64,000 bases of DNA from Hyparrhenia diplandra (Eukaryota; Streptophyta; Magnoliopsida; Poales; Poaceae), in NCBI GenBank assembly GCA_015847255.1, contig JADLZK010008591.1, positions 1 to 64,000 of the forward strand, written 5' to 3'. Positions 58,946 to 64,000 of this stretch are shown in pieces. A program made the position numbers and the translations under genes. Positions within the stretch are counted from its first letter, which is position 1; each line of letters starts with the position of its first letter. The notes below the pieces were generated by a model. The model was not told where the DNA came from and made no database searches. It was given only the letters and a program-made list of their open reading frames with translations.

Positions 58946-59423
58946 TGTCACAAAACTGGATCGATTCGAGGTGACACATGGCCAAGCGTGCTGGGTAGGG
59001 GGCGGGCGCTGGTGGCGGCGGCAGCGGCGGCGCACGAGGGAGAGGAGAGGAAGGAAATAGATTTTCTTTATTGCTTGTTGACCTAAGAGATTACAAACCT
59101 CTTGTTTTTATAGCCCGACTAATGGGACTTGTAAACCAAACAACCTCTCTAAAGGTTTTCCTTATAGAGTTGGAATACCTTTTGCAAGCAATCCTATTTA
59201 TTTTCCTAATAAAGTTCTTACTTATAGATTGGAATATCCCCTTGCACAAAAAAAAAAATCCTAAGATAATCCTAATCAAGCTCTTTTTTTATTTCCGCAT
59301 TAATTACCGAAGAAGCCGCGAATGGGAGGAGGTGGCGGCGGCGCGCACACCCTGCCCCCCCTTGTGGTGCGCTGCTGCCCTCGTGGGCCTATCGTCCCTG
59401 AGCCCTATCTCCGGCACGTGACA
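58946..59423 (-). repeat. 5' LTR of the deleted gypsy element
   Basis: 478 bp with TG...CA ends (on the minus strand TGTCAC...GTGACA). It shares tagattttctttattgcttg and many further blocks with the copy at 57536-57985. The divergence between the two copies indicates an old insertion. Confidence 0.82.
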
Positions 59424-62400
59424 GCATATAAAATCAAAAGATATGCCAGCGAGTGTGAACGATCGTGCTAAGTTTTGCGGTGGATGTTGACTCTTCCTAT
59501 CGCGTAAATTCCTATGTTGTAGAGCGGGCACTGTTTGTGTAACAGCAACGGTTGATCCGTACTACACAGTTCTACTTCGCTGTTGAAGATAGCTTCAAAT
59601 GAGAATAATCAAACCCAAAGAAGAAAGAACAGCTTAAGCTAGCTGACTAGCTCCGTTTTATTCTACGTGAAATACCAAAAGTCTAGCCAGTTGACGTTGA
59701 ATTGTTGACCCTTCAATCTGTGGTTTTTTATTTTGGTGAAAACGCCAAAGCTTGGTGTCTTGACATTTTTTCCCTTTTTTTGAAGAAAATGACATTTTTT
59801 CTAAGAAGGGCCTAAATTTATTTATTTTTATATAGTTCTGATGTGGGTAAGCCGTGCAAGGCAAATTAAAGAAACCCAACAATAGCCATGGCCGTAGTAT
59901 TATGCAGTTCTTTTCTTTTTCTACCCTGTTTTAACAAAGGGAGAGCCTACCCTGTTTCGTTATGTACACATAACATTGTTAAAAATAACAACTTTACTCA
60001 TTCGTTTTTACCCTTACATTTTCTAAGGTTTGTCTCTTTACCCCTGTTCTGTATCAGAGCTTTGACATTTTGTGTATAGATTTTTTTAGTAAATTTTTAC
60101 AGCATTTCAACCCATAATCCATATAATTAGAATTCAATATCACACAACAAAATAATCTAAACATATAGACCCATATATTTTGCCATCATAGTACCATGTT
60201 ACATGCTAACATAGAGGTCCAAATTAACATGCCAAACACTAACATATAGGTCTAAATGACATGTCATACAAAAGTAGGAACTAGTCTTTGAGTTTTTTTC
60301 AGGGGAACTAATATTGAGCCACATATCAAGCATTGAAACTCAACAAAGTAGCAAGCCTTCCGGAAGTTGCCTATCTGCGTCTCATTGTTTCCCTTCTTGA
60401 ACCACTTGTAGTTCCTGAAATGCTCTGAACGAAATCAACTGGCTGCAACAACCCAAAAGCTTTTAGAGGTAACCTTAGCTGGGAAAGTTTTACCTTGCCA
60501 CCATGTTTTTTGACCATTGAGCAAACTCTAACAACAAGTTACAATTTATCATGATTTAGCCTACAAATCACAACATGAAATAAACAAGTTAACAGATATA
60601 CTAATCTCTGCTATTTTTTATTGCAATGAAACACACTCTCATGAATTGGGGAGTTGGGGAAATACCTTGGCTCTTCCATGGTGGGTGTTGGGTTGAGGAA
60701 GATGGGGAGATAGGAAGGGACACGTCGCTAGGGCTCCCTCTTACCGCATGGCGAGCCTCCACCGGCCACCGCCGAGGACGCCGCGTGCGGAACCCTAGCG
60801 CGGTGAAACCCTAGTGCCGGGTGTCATTTGCCTCTGCCGTTGCATCCGCTCTACGACGGGGGAGATGGGAAGGGAGGGGGCGAGCTGAAGAGTGGCCATG
60901 GGGAGGGAGGGGGTGAGCTGAAGGTGGCGCGCCGGGAGGAGACGACGACGACGCCGGGATGACCCCGAGCGTGTCGCGAGCTCGTTACGGGAAATTACTG
61001 CGACTGCGGCGTCCTCTGAGCGAAGTGGTAAGTTGAATTCATAGGGGTGTATTTTTGTCTTTTGGCCCACCCCTCTTTTTCCTTTTTATTTTTTTCGTCA
61101 TTTAATAGCAGAGCCAACGGTGTTAAAAAAGAGGGCAGACGAAGTGTTCGTTTAAAAAAAACAAGGGTAAGATCACAAAGTTATAAAAGGGGGGCAAAAA
61201 CCATCATTAGGGTTTAATATGAGGGTAGAATCACCAAATTCCCTTATATATAACACGAGCATGTTAAACAAACGAGTGTTACCTACCATGCTAGAGTTCC
61301 CCACAACACAAGTGTCCTCAACTGGTCGTTTTACTTCTACTAAAAAAAAAACTGGTCGTTTTACTTCAAAAAGAAACTAACAAAATCTCAGGCTCCGACA
61401 AGATGCGTGCTTGTAGTCTAGTACTAGCAGTACACATAATATATCTACTAGCTCGTGTCGCGTTTGAACACTAGCCCCTGCCCCTTTCTACATGACGATC
61501 AACCACCGCAGTTAGTATCGTCGAAATTAGGTAAAGCTGGGATCTGGACTCGGTTTAAGTCCAAAGCAGCCGTCGTTGTTGAGGAATTTGGTAGGGCTCT
61601 CAGTTTTGGTTTGGACAGAGGATGTCGTCACCTTTGCCTTTGCTGCTGTCACACGATCGTAGGAACTGACGAAACTAGGACGGACGGGAGGGTGCGCTTG
61701 TCGTCCGCTTGTCGTCACGCCTCACACGTGCGAGGCCGTGGCCACCACGGGCTTCGTCTTTGTTGTTTCAGAAGCCTTTTTGACAGGGAGGGATGGCACC
61801 TTTGCTTCCGATATAATACTACCTCGATCCTCGATCTTGAAATATTAAACAAATGTATGCCTTTTGTTTTGAAGATGAGGGGAACAGAGCGATTCTGTTT
61901 TTCTTTTATAAGATATTTTTATTTAGGCACCCTTTGGATTGCATGATTTTTGGTGGAATATTGTTGGTGCAGTAAAAAATTCCAATCGTATAGTTTGACT
62001 GGCAGGAAGCACCACCAGTCCACTACCATTTCATAGGAGTTTAACCATTGTTTATTGATCCATTAGGATTCAGAGTGAAAAAAGAATTCAGGTGGCGCCA
62101 TTTTATATTTGATTAAATTCCAGTAGGTGCCTTAAAACCCCTCCTGTTTCATAAAAAAAAAAGGGTTTCAAAACTTGTATGAAGACCAATCAAGACACTA
62201 GAACATTTAAAACCTCTAAAGTATATACTTAGAAGGATAGTAGCTTATCATCGGCATGTCGCAACTTGGCCCTCTGATTTTCTCGATACACTCCACATTG
62301 TTCAGAGAAGCAGTTTTGTAGTGTGATTTCGTGCAGGTCCGTGTGACATGCTTCACAATTTCGCCTATGCAGACAATATGTTGCATCAGTTAGATTTCTG

Positions 62401-63084
62401 ATGTCTTGATACATGCTTTCTTTCTTGGGCCCACAAATGTTGGACACATCTATACATTTACAGTGTGTATTCCTCATTCTTGAGGTCTATTGTGTGTGTC
62501 GTATCAATTCCTACTAATTGTCCTAGATACAGTAGAATGTAAGCTCATTGTCCACATGCAACTCAGATGCAGAGGTAACCTTAATCTTCGCATGTAATTC
62601 TACAACATCATAATTGTATTCACCAAATAATAAATGGGGTGAGGACAAAACTACTCAGCAAGCCCTAACAAAAAGGAAAAAAAAGAAGAAATTGATAACT
62701 CATGGTTAATACACTTCACAATGACAGGAACAAGGTTCCCCGCCATACTCTTTTTTCCGTTAAAAAAGGAGCAAGGTTGAAAATAAGCAACCAACATGAT
62801 AATTCCAACACGGATGGTAAAACAATTCATCACAAAAGAAAAAGAAATATAGAAGACAACTCAAGTTGCAGCTTCATGAAAATTGAAGGATGTGAAATTC
62901 AACACGAAGAGCTGAATGAAACTATATTGCCTGAAAACAACACTGAAGTGTAGAAAAATTAGCAGCAAGAGCTGAACAAAATTATCATTGCCTGTGAACA
63001 ATTAAGCAAGAAGGATGACAAATTCAATAGAAAGAGATGAAGTAAACTATCATCGTCAGCCCAATCTACATTTACAATGACATA
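59424..63084. other. Intergenic spacer and 3' flank of the BPA1-like gene
   Basis: No confident gene. A Cys-rich minus-strand open frame lies at 62229-62477. A duplicated actggtcgttttactt occurs at 61320-61370. The stretch 62690-63060 is probably 3' UTR of the minus-strand gene to the right and holds two imperfect copies of an agagctgaa...attgcctg...aacaa motif. Confidence 0.4.
62229..62477 (-). other. Unrecognised Cys-rich open frame
   Basis: 82 codons starting MRNTHCKCIDVSNICGPKKE, with eight Cys, several in pairs (CKC, HRRNCEAC). No family recognised. It may be a chance frame, a captured exon, or a small gene; no TATA or splice context supports it. Confidence 0.2.
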
Positions 63085-64000
63085 TCATAGAAAACCCTCA
63101 GCAGAATCAGGCTTCTTGGGACTGTTTCTAGAGTTCCCGTCAATAGTGGACATGGTGACCGGAATCGTGACAGGGCTTCCTGGGACATGGGTCTTTGCAA
63201 ATTCACCTTCGGGTTGCTTATGCCCTTGCTCACTTTGCTCAGTCATTAGAACGCTATCATGAGCATTGGCCTTGGATACTTCACTCTCGTGGCAGCTAGG
63301 ATTCTTCTCAGCTGTCTCAGTGTTTTCTTGCATATGGGCTACTGCAATTTCCCCTTCATTATTTTTCTGCTCCTCTATAACCATTTTAGAGTTACCGTCT
63401 ACATTAGTCATTTGACGTTCACCCGTTTGATGTTCATTCTCTTGACAAGTCATTTCAGGACTATCTAGAATGAAGTCGTTTATAGAATCATCTTCATGAC
63501 GCTTGCACTCTAGCTCATCAGCTTCAGAGCTATCAAGCGAATCAACCTTTGTGGTTTCACCGCTCTGATTGGCTCCCTCCCACTCAGCCATCATCCTTTC
63601 CTTTGTCTTCGTGCTAACATCGGTTGTAGTGGTTGCAACCTTGTTGTAGGCATCAGTTACCCATGCTGCACCTGTAAGGATGTATCTGTTACTCATGATG
63701 GCAGAACCAGCAGTAGAGACAGTCTGTTCAGCCGCAGCTAATGCTGACTTGGTCTTCTCTGCAACCTGATATTTCTCATCCATCTCCTTCATTTTCTCAT
63801 TCACCACTAAGGTCCCGGTGCTGAACTTCTGGCTTAAGCCCATTGTCCTGTCAAGGGAAGCGACTTTGGCAGTTGCAGTCGATGTGAGCTGATGCTTTTC
63901 ATCAAAAGCCTTTGCTTTTTCAACGGCATCCATGCCAAGAACAAACCCTTTGGCTAGCATAGAGCCTACAATATCCTCAGCCTTCTGAAGAGCGGATTCC
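63085..64000 (-). CDS. BPA1-like protein (ACD11-binding partner family), C-terminal part; runs off the window
   Basis: BPA1-type proteins carry an N-terminal RRM and bind the sphingolipid-transfer protein ACD11, restraining cell death in Arabidopsis. The visible part is open from the right edge to the stop at 63085 with no break. It starts inside ESALQKAEDIVGSMLAKGFV. Then comes the family core: KAFDEKHQLTSTATAKVASL, LSQKFSTGTLVVNEKMKEMD, EKTKSALAAAEQTVSTAGSA and NRYILTGAAWVTDAYNKVAT. The last ~170 residues are acidic, low-complexity and poorly conserved, ending KKPDSAEGFL. The RRM exons should lie just beyond 64000. This stretch shows no indel, unlike several other genes here. Confidence 0.85.
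   Translation of the reverse strand, partial: ESALQKAEDIVGSMLAKGFVLGMDAVEKAKAFDEKHQLTSTATAKVASLDRTMGLSQKFSTGTLVVNEKMKEMDEKYQVAEKTKSALAAAEQTVSTAGSAIMSNRYILTGAAWVTDAYNKVATTTTDVSTKTKERMMAEWEGANQSGETTKVDSLDSSEADELECKRHEDDSINDFILDSPEMTCQENEHQTGERQMTNVDGNSKMVIEEQKNNEGEIAVAHMQENTETAEKNPSCHESEVSKANAHDSVLMTEQSEQGHKQPEGEFAKTHVPGSPVTIPVTMSTIDGNSRNSPKKPDSAEGFL

Larger units (their letters stand above)
57536..59423 (-). mobile_element. Internally deleted gypsy-type LTR retrotransposon
   Basis: Minus-oriented element. The 5' LTR is 58946-59423 (TGTCACGTGCC...TTTTGTGACA, 478 bp). The other LTR, about 57536-57985, is the same sequence but lacks the last roughly 100 bp on its inner side. Directly after the 5' LTR is TGGTATCCGGAGG, a likely tRNA-Met-type primer-binding site (usual form TGGTATCAGAGC). 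The internal 1 kb encodes pieces of a Ty3/gypsy gag: KLSFPTYDGKDDPLPWLNR at about 58500-58440 and VNIYTLGLGEPLKTDAEL at about 58165-58112. Protease, RT and integrase are absent. Flanks GCCTA (left) and GCATA (right) may be a diverged 5-bp duplication. Confidence 0.82.

Noticed and set aside
61455..61946. 163-codon + strand frame
   Set aside because: No family resemblance, no domain, and its tail runs into AT-rich spacer; likely chance.

Overview
This is a nuclear genome window from a grass (Poaceae), most likely rice or a close relative. The evidence is GC-rich 5' exons with AT-rich GT-AG introns, Stowaway- and Tourist-type MITEs, L1-type LINEs, solo LTRs of grass gypsy/copia type, and genes whose proteins look like typical monocot members of their families. 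The species cannot be fixed from the sequence alone. No bacterial, CRISPR, tRNA or rRNA feature was seen.

Layout. 0-5.5 kb: a 1.15-kb retroposon with a perfect 17-bp target-site duplication, a ~390-bp tandem duplication, and the broken 3' half of a tafazzin-like acyltransferase gene. 6.9-8.5 kb (-): F-box/LRR gene. 9.9-14.2 kb (-): an intact five-exon GNAT acetyltransferase gene of the MCC1/NAA60 type with a 3.2-kb TE-rich last intron. 15.3-18.5 kb (+): a 5'-truncated L1 LINE with a second LINE tail nested in it. 18.9-23.8 kb (+): RWD-RING-IBR-RING ubiquitin ligase (RNF14-like), convergent with a 12-exon kinase-fold gene at 24.5-27.6 kb (-) whose catalytic loop looks degenerate. 29.2-30.2 kb (+): single-exon MKK10-like MAPKK with an internal lesion. 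30.9-33.0 kb: probable copia-type solo LTR. 35.6-36.6 kb (-): class III peroxidase. 39.1-41.4 kb: Tourist-like MITE carrying Helitron-like insertions. 42.4-43.7 kb (-): R2R3-MYB. 45.7-51.1 kb (-): near-complete L1 LINE. 54.0-55.0 kb: gypsy-type solo LTR. 57.5-59.4 kb (-): internally deleted gypsy element. 63.1-64.0 kb (-): 3' part of a BPA1-like RRM protein gene that continues beyond the window.

The genes are unrelated in function and are separated by TE-rich spacers; nothing suggests a cluster acting in one pathway. A striking overall feature is that five otherwise well-conserved genes (F-box, RBR ligase, kinase-fold, peroxidase, MYB) carry about 14 single-base indels, while splice sites and family motifs stay intact. 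Uncorrected sequence error is the simplest reading, so the frame breaks should not be taken as proof of pseudogenes. I found no convincing new biological system; the most interesting signals are the nested transposon structures and the MAPKK lesion.
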